Source: Acidobacteriota bacterium
Lineage (GTDB): Bacteria > Acidobacteriota > Vicinamibacteria > Vicinamibacterales > UBA2999
Assembly (NCBI GenBank): GCA_021730945.1
Contig: JAKFYH010000023.1
Location: forward strand, 1 to 64,000
Reading direction: 5' to 3'
DNA length: 64,000 bases
This document shows positions 1 to 7,796 of the stretch, one piece after another; within the stretch, counting starts at the first letter, position 1; every line of letters starts with the position of its first letter. The notes under the pieces were generated by a model. It made no database searches, was not told the DNA's origin, and saw only the letters and a list, made by a program, of their open reading frames with translations. The position numbers and the translations under genes are program-made.

Positions 1-1299
1 CGCCCTAATCCGCACCATGTCCGGGTTCACCCCGCAGATGAAGCCGCCGCTGCGATGGAGGGCCGCCATGGCGTCCAGGGCCTGGGCGAGCAAGGTCGAT
101 GCGCGAGCCCAGGGCAAGGCGCCGCCGGCTGCCAGCGCCTGGCGCAAGCTGGGGCCGTCGACGAAATCGGTAACGAGAAAGACGTTCTGGTCGTCCTCGC
201 CGAAATCGCGAACCTGGAGCAATCCGGGATGCGGCACCTGCTGGGTGCGCGCCTCGAGCAGGAACCGGGCCCTGACTGCATCCCAGTGCGGCTGCTCGTC
301 GCGCTTCAAGATCCGGATCGCCACCGGCACGCCAAGTGCGCGGTGAGTGCCGCGATAGATCAGGCTGCCCAGGCGGCCACGACCGACCAGCCCGCCTAGT
401 TCGTAGCGCGAGAGCAAACCGGCGCCCTGATCCCCGCGATCGTCGCGACCGGCCGCGCCGGCCGCCTCCTGCAGGGCGGCCACAAAATCGGTGACACTGG
501 CCCACCGGTCGGCCGGGTTCTTGTCGAGCGCGCGCATGACCGCGCGATCGATGGTCTCCGACAGGCCGGTCCGGTGCGCGGCCGGGTTCACCGGCCGGAC
601 GGTCAGCATCTGGTTGATCAGAGTGACGCGATTGCCGGCATCGAAGGGCCTGGCGCCGGTCAGCATCTCGTAGGCGATCACGCCCAGCGCGTAGATGTCG
701 GTGGCGGCGGTAATGGCATCGCCGCGCACCTGTTCGGGCGCCGCATACGCGAGCGTGCCCAGGAACATGGCCGGATCGGTCAGCCGGGTTTCGTCGCTCG
801 CCGCTTTCATGGCCGCCAACCCGAAGTCGATCACCTTGTAGACCCGTTCGCCCGACTCGTAGCGGTGCACGACGATGTTGGCCGGCTTGAGGTCGCGGTG
901 GGTGATGCCACGGTCATGCGCCAACTGCAGCGCCGCGGCCACCGGGGCCAGGATCGCCGCCACCCGGGCCGGCGCCATCGGCGATTCCAGCTCGATCTCC
1001 TCGCGCAGGCTGGGACCGCTCAGCAGTTCCATCACCATGAACGGCTGATTGGCGGCGTCGAAGTCGAAATCAAGGATGCCGACGATGTTGGGATGGCGAA
1101 GCTGGGCACAGGCGCGGCTCTCGCGCAGGAAGCGTTCGCGCGTCTCCGCCGGCGCGGTGTGCGCCGTCTGCATCACCTTGATGGCCACCTCGTCGCCCAG
1201 CTTCAGGCGGCGGGCCCGGTAGACCTGGCCCATGCCGCCCGATCCCAAGACGTCGACGATCTCGTAGCGGTCGTCGATCCGCGTCCCCGGCGCCAGCAC
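1..1299 (-). CDS. Ser/Thr protein kinase with tandem pseudokinase domain (C-terminus beyond window)
   Basis: Cytoplasmic eukaryotic-type Ser/Thr kinase; 433 residues are visible before the window edge. Domain 1 (about residues 10-275) is complete: glycine loop GSGGMG (20-24), VAIK with the ATP lysine K41, catalytic loop HRDLKPAN (134-141, D136) and DFG (158-160), followed by an APE-like AAPEQ. A second kinase fold starts near residue 294 with the glycine loop GRGRLG. Its VAIK equivalent reads VAIR (R329), and the catalytic loop reads ICGVNPDM where HRDLKPEN is expected, so lysine and catalytic aspartate are both lost: a pseudokinase by sequence. The GTG start at 1299 lies 9 bp after the stop of the upstream flavoprotein gene, implying co-transcription. 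Kinase assignment is certain; substrate unknown. Sensor domains, if any, lie beyond the edge. Confidence 0.9.
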   Translation of the reverse strand, partial: MLAPGTRIDDRYEIVDVLGSGGMGQVYRARRLKLGDEVAIKVMQTAHTAPAETRERFLRESRACAQLRHPNIVGILDFDFDAANQPFMVMELLSGPSLREEIELESPMAPARVAAILAPVAAALQLAHDRGITHRDLKPANIVVHRYESGERVYKVIDFGLAAMKAASDETRLTDPAMFLGTLAYAAPEQVRGDAITAATDIYALGVIAYEMLTGARPFDAGNRVTLINQMLTVRPVNPAAHRTGLSETIDRAVMRALDKNPADRWASVTDFVAALQEAAGAAGRDDRGDQGAGLLSRYELGGLVGRGRLGSLIYRGTHRALGVPVAIRILKRDEQPHWDAVRARFLLEARTQQVPHPGLLQVRDFGEDDQNVFLVTDFVDGPSLRQALAAGGALPWARASTLLAQALDAMAALHRSGGFICGVNPDMVRIRA

Positions 1300-1308
1300 G
1301 CGACCAGC

Positions 1309-4300
1309 TTATACGTGAACGAGCTGGGATTCAGCCCGGTCGAGCAGGTGCTCGAACCACAGGTTCGACAGCTTCTCCTGCACGCTGTTCTGGCGAAGCC
1401 GCGCCTGCAGGTTGTTGAAGTCGACGCGGTCGAGCTCCTGGTCCTGGTTGTAGCAGGAGAAGATGAACTCCTCGCGGCCGGTCTCGGGATCGACGTGGCG
1501 CTGCAGGCACTGCGCGCACACTTCCTTCATCATGCACTGCATGGGCGAATTGATGCTGCCGATGCCGACATGTTTCGGATTGAGGTACGGCTGCAGCACG
1601 CCGTGGCGGGCAATCCGGACGCCGTTCATCATGCGGTCGGAGCCGATCGCGATAATGCGCGTCACGTCCTTGAGCGGCACGGCCTGGACGCCGAGGTGGC
1701 CTTCGGCGTAGGCCACCATGGCCTGGACGATGTTGCCGCGGAAGTGCGCGTCTTGCGGCCGGTGCGGTTCGATGCCGTCGCCGGCGTCGCTCGCCCAGAT
1801 CACCTGGTCGGTGGCGGCCTCGATATCCTCGCGCTTGAACAGGTCGCTGCTGTTGCGGTAGCCGGCGAAATAGATAACGCGGTTGCCCTGGGCCTTGAGC
1901 GCCCGGGCAATCGAGAACAGCACGGCGTTGCCAAGGCCGCCGCCCGCCAGCAGGACGGCCGACCCATCGGGGATCTCGGTCGGCGTACCGGTTGGCCCCA
2001 TCACCACCACCGGCTCGCCAGGCCTGAGATACGCGCACAGCCGGCTCGAGACGCCCATCTCGAGCGTGATCAGCGACAACAAGCCTTGCTCGCGATCGAC
2101 CCAGGCCCCGGTCAGGGCAATCCCTTCCATCAGCATCGAAGCGATGTGGTCGTCGAGACGGACGTGCGGACTCAATCGCTCGAAGTTCTGGAGCCGGTAG
2201 AACTGGCCGGGATGGAAGTGCCGCGCCGCCGCCGGGGCGCGGACGATCACCTCGATGATGGTGGGCGTGAGCCGCACCACGCGCTCGACGCGGGCCAGTA
2301 GCTGATCGTCGAACCGGCCGACCATCGCCTGCCAGGCCGACTCGCGCTCCGGCTGCGCGGCGGGATCGAGCGCCGCGATCTCGCCGGCAAACAGCGCCAC
2401 CACATGCGGGTAGCCGTGCTTGGCCGAGGCCATGGCCTTGACGACGTTGCCGTTGTAACGCGGGTGGTTGTCGCCGTAGTACGACACGAACTTGCCATCG
2501 GTGTCGTGCGAGGTGAAGAAGCCGTTGGGGTCCGGTTCGAGCTTGAACCGGCGACGGCCAAAGCCATCGTCCTCCACAGCAACCGCCCGGAAACCCTGGA
2601 AGAATTTCTGCTTGCCGTCGAGGCTGAACGAGCCGGGGTGCTCTTTCTCGTAGGTGATGTTCGGCACGGTGCCGGCGGCCACCAGCACGGTCCGCGCCGG
2701 CAACACAACCGAGGATCCGTCGGCACGGGTGAAGATCATGCCGTTGACGTGGCCGAACTCGTCGGGGATCGCCTCGACCGGGTTCACGTTCTCGGTCACC
2801 GAGATGCCCTCTTCAAGGGCCTTGGCCACTTCTTCGTGATTCAGGCGATAGGCCGGGGCATCCTGCAGGCGCTTGCGATAGGCCAGCGTGACGCCGCCCC
2901 ACGAGCGAATCATGTCGATGAAATTCGGCGCCTCGCCCGCCAGCACGGCACGGGCGCGCTCGTCGCGCACCGCCTGGCCGTGTTGCAGGAACTCGTCCAG
3001 GATGCCCTGCTCTTCCGCGTCCATCAGGCCGCGCACGCGCGGCTCGCCCAGGTCGCGCACCAGCGCTTCGTAGCGGTCGAGCGTCTTCTCCACCTGGATC
3101 GGGTAGTAGGCCATTAACTCGGTCGCGGTATCGACGCCGGTAAGGCCGCCGCCGATCACCACCGCCGGCAGCCGCGCCTGCAGGTTCGACAGGGCGTCTC
3201 GCTTGAAGGCGCCGGTCAACTGCAGCGCCATCAGGAAGTCGCTGGCCTTGCGGATGCCGCGGATGAGGTTGTTCTTGATGTCGATGATGGTGGGCCGTCC
3301 GGCGCCGGCGGCAATCGCCACGTGATCGATGCCGGCCGTCCACGCTTCCTCGATCGGCAGGGCGCCGCCAAAACGGACCCCGCCGTAGATCTTGAGCTTG
3401 TCGCGCCGCGCCAGCGTCAGGTGAATCAGCGTCAGGAAGTTCTTGTCCCAACGGACGGTGATGCCGTACTCGGAGACGCCGCCAAACCCCTCGAGCACGC
3501 GCTCGTCGAGCGGCCGGTAGATCTCGCTCCAGTTCTTGATCGGCCGCGGCGGGACGGCGGGCTGGCCCTCGCGCGCCGGCGTACCGACGATGTCCTCTGG
3601 CAGTGGCTCGATCTTGAGGCCGTCGATGGCGACCACGCCGAAGCCTTCGTTCAACAGGTAGTGCGACAGGGTGTAGCCGGCCGGTCCGAGTCCGACCACC
3701 AACACGTTGCGGCCGTTGTAGGGCAGCGCGTAGGGCCGCTGCGCGTTCAGCGGGTTCCAGCGCGTCAGCAGGCCGTAAATCTCAACACCCCACGGCAGGT
3801 TCAGCACGTCGGTCAGCACGCCGGTCTCGATCTGCGGAATGTTGACCGGTTCCTGCTTCTGGTAGATGCAGGCCTTCATGCAGTCATTGCAGATGCGATG
3901 GCCGGTGCCGGGGCACATCGGGTTGTCGACGACCACAATCGCCAGCGCGCCGATGGCGTCGCCGCGCTTGCGGACCGTGTGCATCTCGGAAATCTTCTCG
4001 TCGAGCGGGCAGCCGGGCATGGGGATGCCGAGCGGATTGGCGGTGACCTTCCCTTCCTTGTCGCGGATCCCCTTGGAGCAGGTGTCCTTGTCGCGCTCGT
4101 GGCACAGCACGCAGTAGTGGATTTCACTCAGCACTTCGCGGGTGGTGTAGCGCGAGTCGGTCAGCTCGAAGCCTTGACGGCGCCGCAGCTTCTCATCGGG
4201 GCCCAGAATCTGCTCGGGCAGCGCAGCCACCGGCCGCTCGATCTGCACCAGGTGGTCGTAGTCGAGATTCTCGGGAAAGCGAAACACCACCCAGCCCCGG

Positions 4301-4884
4301 TAGGCCGGTGCGTGCACGTGCGCGGCACACCAGCGCTTGAGCGCTTCGATCTCAAGCGCCACCGCCGCCTTGTCGGCCTCGGTTCCGTCGGCGCGCAGTG
4401 CCTCCTCGCGGTCCAGCAAGGCGCACCCCAGCTGCGCCAGCGCCATCTCGCCGTCGCTGCCCATTCGCACGAAGGCGGCCTCGACATACGCATGGTCGGC
4501 CGCCGTCGCAACCACGTGCGCGCCGCCCTTCAACAACGGGAGCGCGCGGCGGCGCACGAAGTCGATCTTGAACCGGAACAGCGCGTCGTAGGCGCGGCTG
4601 GCGGCCACCAGCGCATCGGCCTCGCTGCCGACGCCAAACAGGCGGGTCACGAAGCGGCTCAGGTGCGGCGCCATGGCGACCACCAGGTTGCCGCGCGCGA
4701 CGGCGCCAAGCGCCTCGGGCACATCGCGATACTGCTCCCACTGCGCCCACAGGCCCGGCTCCGAGGCCTGGACCTCGGCCACAAAGTGCGCGTGAAGGTC
4801 TCGCAGCCGAGCCGGCCGATGAAGGTCTGCGAACGTAAATCCGGGAATTCCGAGCGCGGTCTCAGGTGCAGTCGTCGATGCCAT
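1309..4884 (-). CDS. Large fused FAD/iron-sulfur NAD(P) oxidoreductase (GltD-like core plus PyrK/FNR-like C-terminus)
   Basis: A 1191-residue cytoplasmic flavoprotein. The N-terminal third is helical and ends in cysteine clusters typical of GltD-type [4Fe-4S] domains (YCVLCHERDKDTCSKG near 255-270, MPGCPLDE near 290, CNDCMKACIYQ near 335). An FAD-binding Rossmann motif (VVGLGPAGYTL, near 395) and a second nucleotide-binding motif (VVIGGGLTGVDTATEL, near 570) follow, as in the glutamate synthase small subunit. From about residue 880 there is an FNR/PyrK-like module (HFHPGQFYRLQN, then VLLAGGGLGNAVLFS) ending in a CX5CX2CX17C cluster (about 1117-1144), like the [2Fe-2S] site of dihydroorotate dehydrogenase electron-transfer subunits. 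Electron bifurcation or transfer is plausible; the substrate is unknown. ATG at 4884 was preferred over TTG at 4890 because of the -10 box at 4897-4902. Confidence 0.85.
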   Translation of the reverse strand: MASTTAPETALGIPGFTFADLHRPARLRDLHAHFVAEVQASEPGLWAQWEQYRDVPEALGAVARGNLVVAMAPHLSRFVTRLFGVGSEADALVAASRAYDALFRFKIDFVRRRALPLLKGGAHVVATAADHAYVEAAFVRMGSDGEMALAQLGCALLDREEALRADGTEADKAAVALEIEALKRWCAAHVHAPAYRGWVVFRFPENLDYDHLVQIERPVAALPEQILGPDEKLRRRQGFELTDSRYTTREVLSEIHYCVLCHERDKDTCSKGIRDKEGKVTANPLGIPMPGCPLDEKISEMHTVRKRGDAIGALAIVVVDNPMCPGTGHRICNDCMKACIYQKQEPVNIPQIETGVLTDVLNLPWGVEIYGLLTRWNPLNAQRPYALPYNGRNVLVVGLGPAGYTLSHYLLNEGFGVVAIDGLKIEPLPEDIVGTPAREGQPAVPPRPIKNWSEIYRPLDERVLEGFGGVSEYGITVRWDKNFLTLIHLTLARRDKLKIYGGVRFGGALPIEEAWTAGIDHVAIAAGAGRPTIIDIKNNLIRGIRKASDFLMALQLTGAFKRDALSNLQARLPAVVIGGGLTGVDTATELMAYYPIQVEKTLDRYEALVRDLGEPRVRGLMDAEEQGILDEFLQHGQAVRDERARAVLAGEAPNFIDMIRSWGGVTLAYRKRLQDAPAYRLNHEEVAKALEEGISVTENVNPVEAIPDEFGHVNGMIFTRADGSSVVLPARTVLVAAGTVPNITYEKEHPGSFSLDGKQKFFQGFRAVAVEDDGFGRRRFKLEPDPNGFFTSHDTDGKFVSYYGDNHPRYNGNVVKAMASAKHGYPHVVALFAGEIAALDPAAQPERESAWQAMVGRFDDQLLARVERVVRLTPTIIEVIVRAPAAARHFHPGQFYRLQNFERLSPHVRLDDHIASMLMEGIALTGAWVDREQGLLSLITLEMGVSSRLCAYLRPGEPVVVMGPTGTPTEIPDGSAVLLAGGGLGNAVLFSIARALKAQGNRVIYFAGYRNSSDLFKREDIEAATDQVIWASDAGDGIEPHRPQDAHFRGNIVQAMVAYAEGHLGVQAVPLKDVTRIIAIGSDRMMNGVRIARHGVLQPYLNPKHVGIGSINSPMQCMMKEVCAQCLQRHVDPETGREEFIFSCYNQDQELDRVDFNNLQARLRQNSVQEKLSNLWFEHLLDRAESQLVHV

Positions 4885-4896
4885 TTCCAACTCTCA

Positions 4897-4902
4897 ATTA
4901 TA
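4897..4902 (-). promoter_or_regulatory. Candidate -10 element (TATAAT) for the flavoprotein gene
   Basis: A perfect TATAAT on the minus strand, 12 nt before the ATG at 4884, inside the only AT-rich pocket between two divergent genes. No convincing -35 hexamer and no Shine-Dalgarno sequence is visible, so the mRNA would have a very short leader or none. Confidence 0.45.
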
Positions 4903-4917
4903 TGTGATTGGCTATGG

Positions 4918-4923
4918 TACGAT
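4918..4923 (+). promoter_or_regulatory. Candidate -10 element (TACGAT) for thiS-thiG
   Basis: TACGAT on the plus strand, 18 nt before the thiS ATG, in the same 57-bp divergent region as the minus-strand TATAAT. A weak AGG lies just before the ATG. No riboswitch-length leader is available, so TPP-riboswitch control of this thi operon is excluded by spacing. Confidence 0.3.
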
Positions 4924-4941
4924 TCGGAATCACCTTAGGTC

Positions 4942-5142
4942 ATGACCATCAAATTGAACGGCGATCTGCATGATCTTCCCGCGCCGCTGAGCGTGACGGC
5001 ACTACTCACCCAGCTCGACATCGATGCGCGCCGCGTGGCGGTGGAACTGAACCTGGCCGTGGTCAAGAAGGCGGCCTACGATTCGTCGATCATCGCCGAC
5101 GGCGACGAAGTCGAGATCGTCAATTTCGTCGGAGGCGGTTAA
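4942..5142 (+). CDS. thiS: Sulfur carrier protein ThiS
   Basis: A 66-residue ubiquitin-like protein ending in the Gly-Gly tail (NFVGGG) that ThiF adenylates and that then carries the thiocarboxylate sulfur for thiazole synthesis in thiamine biosynthesis. The length matches the family. Its TAA is followed immediately by the thiG ATG, and the thiG Shine-Dalgarno GGAGG lies within the last thiS codons, so the two are translationally linked. It starts 57 bp from the divergently transcribed flavoprotein gene. Confidence 0.95.
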   Translation: MTIKLNGDLHDLPAPLSVTALLTQLDIDARRVAVELNLAVVKKAAYDSSIIADGDEVEIVNFVGGG

Positions 5143-5916
5143 ATGGCGGATCCGTTCATCATTGCCGGACGCACCTTCACGTCGCGCTTGATCATCGGCA
5201 CCGGCAAGTACCCCTCACACGCGATCATGCAGGCGGCCCATGAAGCATCGGGAGCCGACATGGTGACCGTGGCGGTGCGGCGGGTCGATATCTCGCGCAA
5301 GACCGAGTCCCTGCTCGACTACATCGATACGGCGAAGATCTTCCTGTTGCCCAACACCGCCGCCTGCTACACCGCCGACGATGCGATCCGGACGGCGCGG
5401 CTGGGCCGCGAAGCCGGGATGTCGAACTGGGTGAAGCTGGAGGTGATCGGCGACGAGCAGACGCTCTTTCCCGACAACGAAGGCCTGCTCGAGGCCACTC
5501 GCGTGCTGGTCAAGGACGGCTTCATCGTCCTGCCCTACACCAACGACGACCCGGTGATGTGCCGCAAGCTGGCCGAGGCCGGCGCTGCCGCGGTGATGCC
5601 GCTGGGCGCGCCAATCGGGTCGGGCCTGGGCATCCAGAACCCCAACAACATCCGCATCATTCGCGAGCAGGCCAAGGTCCCGGTGATTGTCGATGCCGGC
5701 GTGGGCACGGCGTCCGATGCCGCGGTGGCGATGGAGCTCGGAGCCGACGGGGTGTTGATGAACACCGCGATTGCCGGCGCGACCGATCCGGTCATGATGG
5801 CGCGGGCGATGAAGCTGGCAGTGGAGTCGGGCCGGTTGGCCTACCTGGCCGGACGAATTGCGAGAAGGTCGTACGCCAGCGCCAGCAGTCCGCTGCACGG
5901 CATCGTCGGGTCCTGA
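5143..5916 (+). CDS. thiG: Thiazole synthase ThiG
   Basis: A 257-residue TIM-barrel enzyme that condenses 1-deoxy-D-xylulose 5-phosphate, dehydroglycine and the ThiS thiocarboxylate into the thiazole phosphate of thiamine. Family features visible: the start [30 protein letters not shown], the phosphate-binding segments [15 protein letters not shown] and [28 protein letters not shown], and the C-terminal [18 protein letters not shown] lies 7 nt before the ATG. Only 3 bp separate its stop from the convergent rfbC stop, so there is no room for a separate terminator. Confidence 0.97.
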   Translation: MADPFIIAGRTFTSRLIIGTGKYPSHAIMQAAHEASGADMVTVAVRRVDISRKTESLLDYIDTAKIFLLPNTAACYTADDAIRTARLGREAGMSNWVKLEVIGDEQTLFPDNEGLLEATRVLVKDGFIVLPYTNDDPVMCRKLAEAGAAAVMPLGAPIGSGLGIQNPNNIRIIREQAKVPVIVDAGVGTASDAAVAMELGADGVLMNTAIAGATDPVMMARAMKLAVESGRLAYLAGRIARRSYASASSPLHGIVGS

Positions 5917-5919
5917 GAC

Positions 5920-6450
5920 TCAGGGCTCGACCAGGGGCCAGGTGGCGTCGCGCTCGGAAATCACGACCGGCGCCGCCGGCCAAACGACGGCAAACGCGGG
6001 ATCGTCCCAGCGAACGCCGCCCTCGGCCTTTGGCTCCCACGGCGTCGACGCCTGGTAGAACACCTCGGCCTCGTCGCTCATCGTGATGTATCCGTGGGCC
6101 AGACCGCCGGGTATGTACAACATGCGGCGGTTGTCCTGGTTCAAATCGACGCCTACCCACTCCCGGAAGGTGGGCGACCCCGGCCGCAAGTCGATGATGA
6201 CGTCGTGGACCGCGCCGCGGGTGCACCGCACCAGCTTGGCCTGGGCATGGGGCGCGCGCTGATAGTGCATGCCACGCAGCGTGCCCCGCTTGTGGTTCCA
6301 CGACAGGTTGCATTGGGCCAGCGACGAATCAAGGCCGCGCGCGTGAAATTCACCAGGTTGCCAGGTCATGGCGAAGAATCCCCGGTCATCAGGTATCGCC
6401 GTGATGTCGACAATCCACGCGCCGGCGATGCGAGTCTCGGTGAACGTCAT
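5920..6450 (-). CDS. rfbC: dTDP-4-dehydrorhamnose 3,5-epimerase
   Basis: A 176-residue cupin enzyme of the RmlC family, which epimerises dTDP-4-keto-6-deoxyglucose at C3 and C5 on the way to dTDP-L-rhamnose. Recognisable segments: DDRGFF, QCNLSWNHKRGTLRGMHYQ (with the catalytic His of RGMHYQ), KLVRC, GVDLNQDNRRMLYIPGGLAHGY and FYQAS. The ATG at 6450 was chosen because the family starts there and AGGAG lies 4 nt upstream, directly after a hairpin. It is last in an operon with a nucleotide-sugar dehydrogenase and an aminotransferase. RmlA, RmlB and RmlD were not found in the window, so rhamnose formation needs genes elsewhere. Confidence 0.95.
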   Translation of the reverse strand: MTFTETRIAGAWIVDITAIPDDRGFFAMTWQPGEFHARGLDSSLAQCNLSWNHKRGTLRGMHYQRAPHAQAKLVRCTRGAVHDVIIDLRPGSPTFREWVGVDLNQDNRRMLYIPGGLAHGYITMSDEAEVFYQASTPWEPKAEGGVRWDDPAFAVVWPAAPVVISERDATWPLVEP

Positions 6451-6459
6451 TCGGCTCCT

Positions 6460-6479
6460 GGCGGCACCGAGGTGCCGCC
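6460..6479 (-). other. Perfect intercistronic hairpin upstream of rfbC
   Basis: A 20-nt perfect inverted repeat, reading GGCGGCACC-TC-GGTGCCGCC on the coding strand. It sits between the dehydrogenase stop and the rfbC ATG. AGGAG occurs on both sides; the downstream copy is the likely rfbC ribosome binding site. There is no U-run, so it is probably not an intrinsic terminator but an RNA processing, stability or translation-control element. Confidence 0.6.
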
Positions 6480-6496
6480 CTCCTGGCACATCACGA

Positions 6497-7789
6497 CTAG
6501 AGGCGGAAGACCGTGTCCCTGGTGACGCCCTTCAGGGCGTTACGGGTGTCGACCAGCAGCGGGAAGCGGTCGAGCATGGCGGCGTAATTGAACACCTTGT
6601 GGTCGGTAATGATCACGCCGACGTCGGCGCCCTGGTGCGCCGTCTCTTCCGGCACGTGCGTCAAGTCGAGCGAGGCGTGCTTGAAGGCGGCGACGTAGGG
6701 GTCGGTGTAGCTGACGATCGCGCCGCGGTGCGCGAGCAACTCCAGCACCTCGAGCGCCGGCGACTCGCGCAGATCGTTGACGTCGCGCTTGTAGGCGACC
6801 CCGATGATGTGGACGCGTGAACCGTTCAGCGACTTCTTCTGCGAATTGAGGGCGTCGATGATGCGCTGGACCACGAACTCGGGCATGGCGCCGTTGACGC
6901 TGCCGGCCAGCTCGATGAAGCGCGCCTCGAAGTTGTACTGGCGCGCCTTCCACGACAGGTAGAACGGATCGATCGGAATGCAGTGGCCGCCGAGGCCGGG
7001 ACCGGGATAGAACGGCATGAAGCCGAACGGCTTGGTCTTGGCGGCGTCGATCACTTCCCACACGTCCAGGCCCATGCGGTGGCACATCAGCGCCAGCTCG
7101 TTGACCAGGCCGATGTTGACAGCGCGGAAGGTGTTCTCCAGCAGCTTGACCATTTCGGCGACGCTCGGCGAGCTGACCGGGATGACCGTGTCCATGACCT
7201 GCTGGTAGAACGCCACGGCGGCCTTGGTGCTGTCCTCGTTGATGCCGCCGACCACCTTGGGAATGTTCTTGGTCTGGTAGTGCGGATTCCCGGGGTCGAC
7301 GCGTTCGGGCGAGAACGCCAGGTAGAAGTCCACGCCAGGCTTGAATCCCTTGGCGGCCAGCGTCGGCTGCACGACTTCCACCGTGGTGCCGGGGTAGGTG
7401 GTCGACTCGAGGATGATCAGCTGCCCCTTGCGGAGCACCGCCGCGACCGCGTCGACCGCCTGCACGACGTAGGTCATGTCTGGGTCCTTGGTCTTGCGCA
7501 GCGGCGTCGGCACGCAGATGTCGATGATGTCGGCCTCGGCCAGGGCCTTGGGGTCGGTGGTCGCCTTGAAGCGGCCGCTCTTCACGACCTCGGCGAGGTG
7601 GGCCGCATCGACGTCCGGGATGTAGCTCCGGCCGGCCATGAGCTCGCCCACCTTGAAGGCATCGACGTCGTAGCCGACGACGTCGAACCCGGCGCGGGCA
7701 AATTCCACGGCGAGCGGCAGGCCGACGTAGCCCAGCCCGATCACGCCCAACTTCGCCTGCTTCGCTTCGATCTTGTTCAACAGTTCCAT
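6497..7789 (-). CDS. wbpA: Nucleotide-sugar dehydrogenase, UDP-GlcNAc 6-dehydrogenase (WbpA/WecC) type
   Basis: A 430-residue cytoplasmic NAD-dependent dehydrogenase that oxidises C6 of a UDP-sugar to the uronic acid. The N-terminal Rossmann motif is GVIGLGYVGLPLA (residues 15-27). The family signature ICVPTPLRKTKDPDM, the catalytic segment GPGLGGHCIPIDPF with the active-site cysteine, and the C-terminal domain IGVAYKRDVNDLRESPALEV are all present. The spacing and the FxSPERVDPGN segment favour the WbpA (UDP-GlcNAc) subgroup over UDP-glucose dehydrogenase. The neighbouring WbpE-like aminotransferase, whose stop is 7 bp upstream, supports a UDP-2,3-diamino-uronic acid route, although WbpB and WbpD homologues are not in the window. 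Confidence 0.9.
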   Translation of the reverse strand: MELLNKIEAKQAKLGVIGLGYVGLPLAVEFARAGFDVVGYDVDAFKVGELMAGRSYIPDVDAAHLAEVVKSGRFKATTDPKALAEADIIDICVPTPLRKTKDPDMTYVVQAVDAVAAVLRKGQLIILESTTYPGTTVEVVQPTLAAKGFKPGVDFYLAFSPERVDPGNPHYQTKNIPKVVGGINEDSTKAAVAFYQQVMDTVIPVSSPSVAEMVKLLENTFRAVNIGLVNELALMCHRMGLDVWEVIDAAKTKPFGFMPFYPGPGLGGHCIPIDPFYLSWKARQYNFEARFIELAGSVNGAMPEFVVQRIIDALNSQKKSLNGSRVHIIGVAYKRDVNDLRESPALEVLELLAHRGAIVSYTDPYVAAFKHASLDLTHVPEETAHQGADVGVIITDHKVFNYAAMLDRFPLLVDTRNALKGVTRDTVFRL

Positions 7790-7796
7790 GAAAGTT

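Noticed and set aside
574-2301. A 575-codon open frame on the plus strand, and a 538-codon one at 3322-4938
   Set aside because: Both run antisense to the kinase and flavoprotein genes, whose minus-strand frames carry clear motifs. Low-complexity His/Arg/Gly/Val-rich translation is typical of the shadow frame of GC-rich genes.
4885-4941. TPP riboswitch upstream of thiS
   Set aside because: Only 57 bp separate the divergent genes, too short for a riboswitch leader with its own promoter, and no thi-box sequence was seen.
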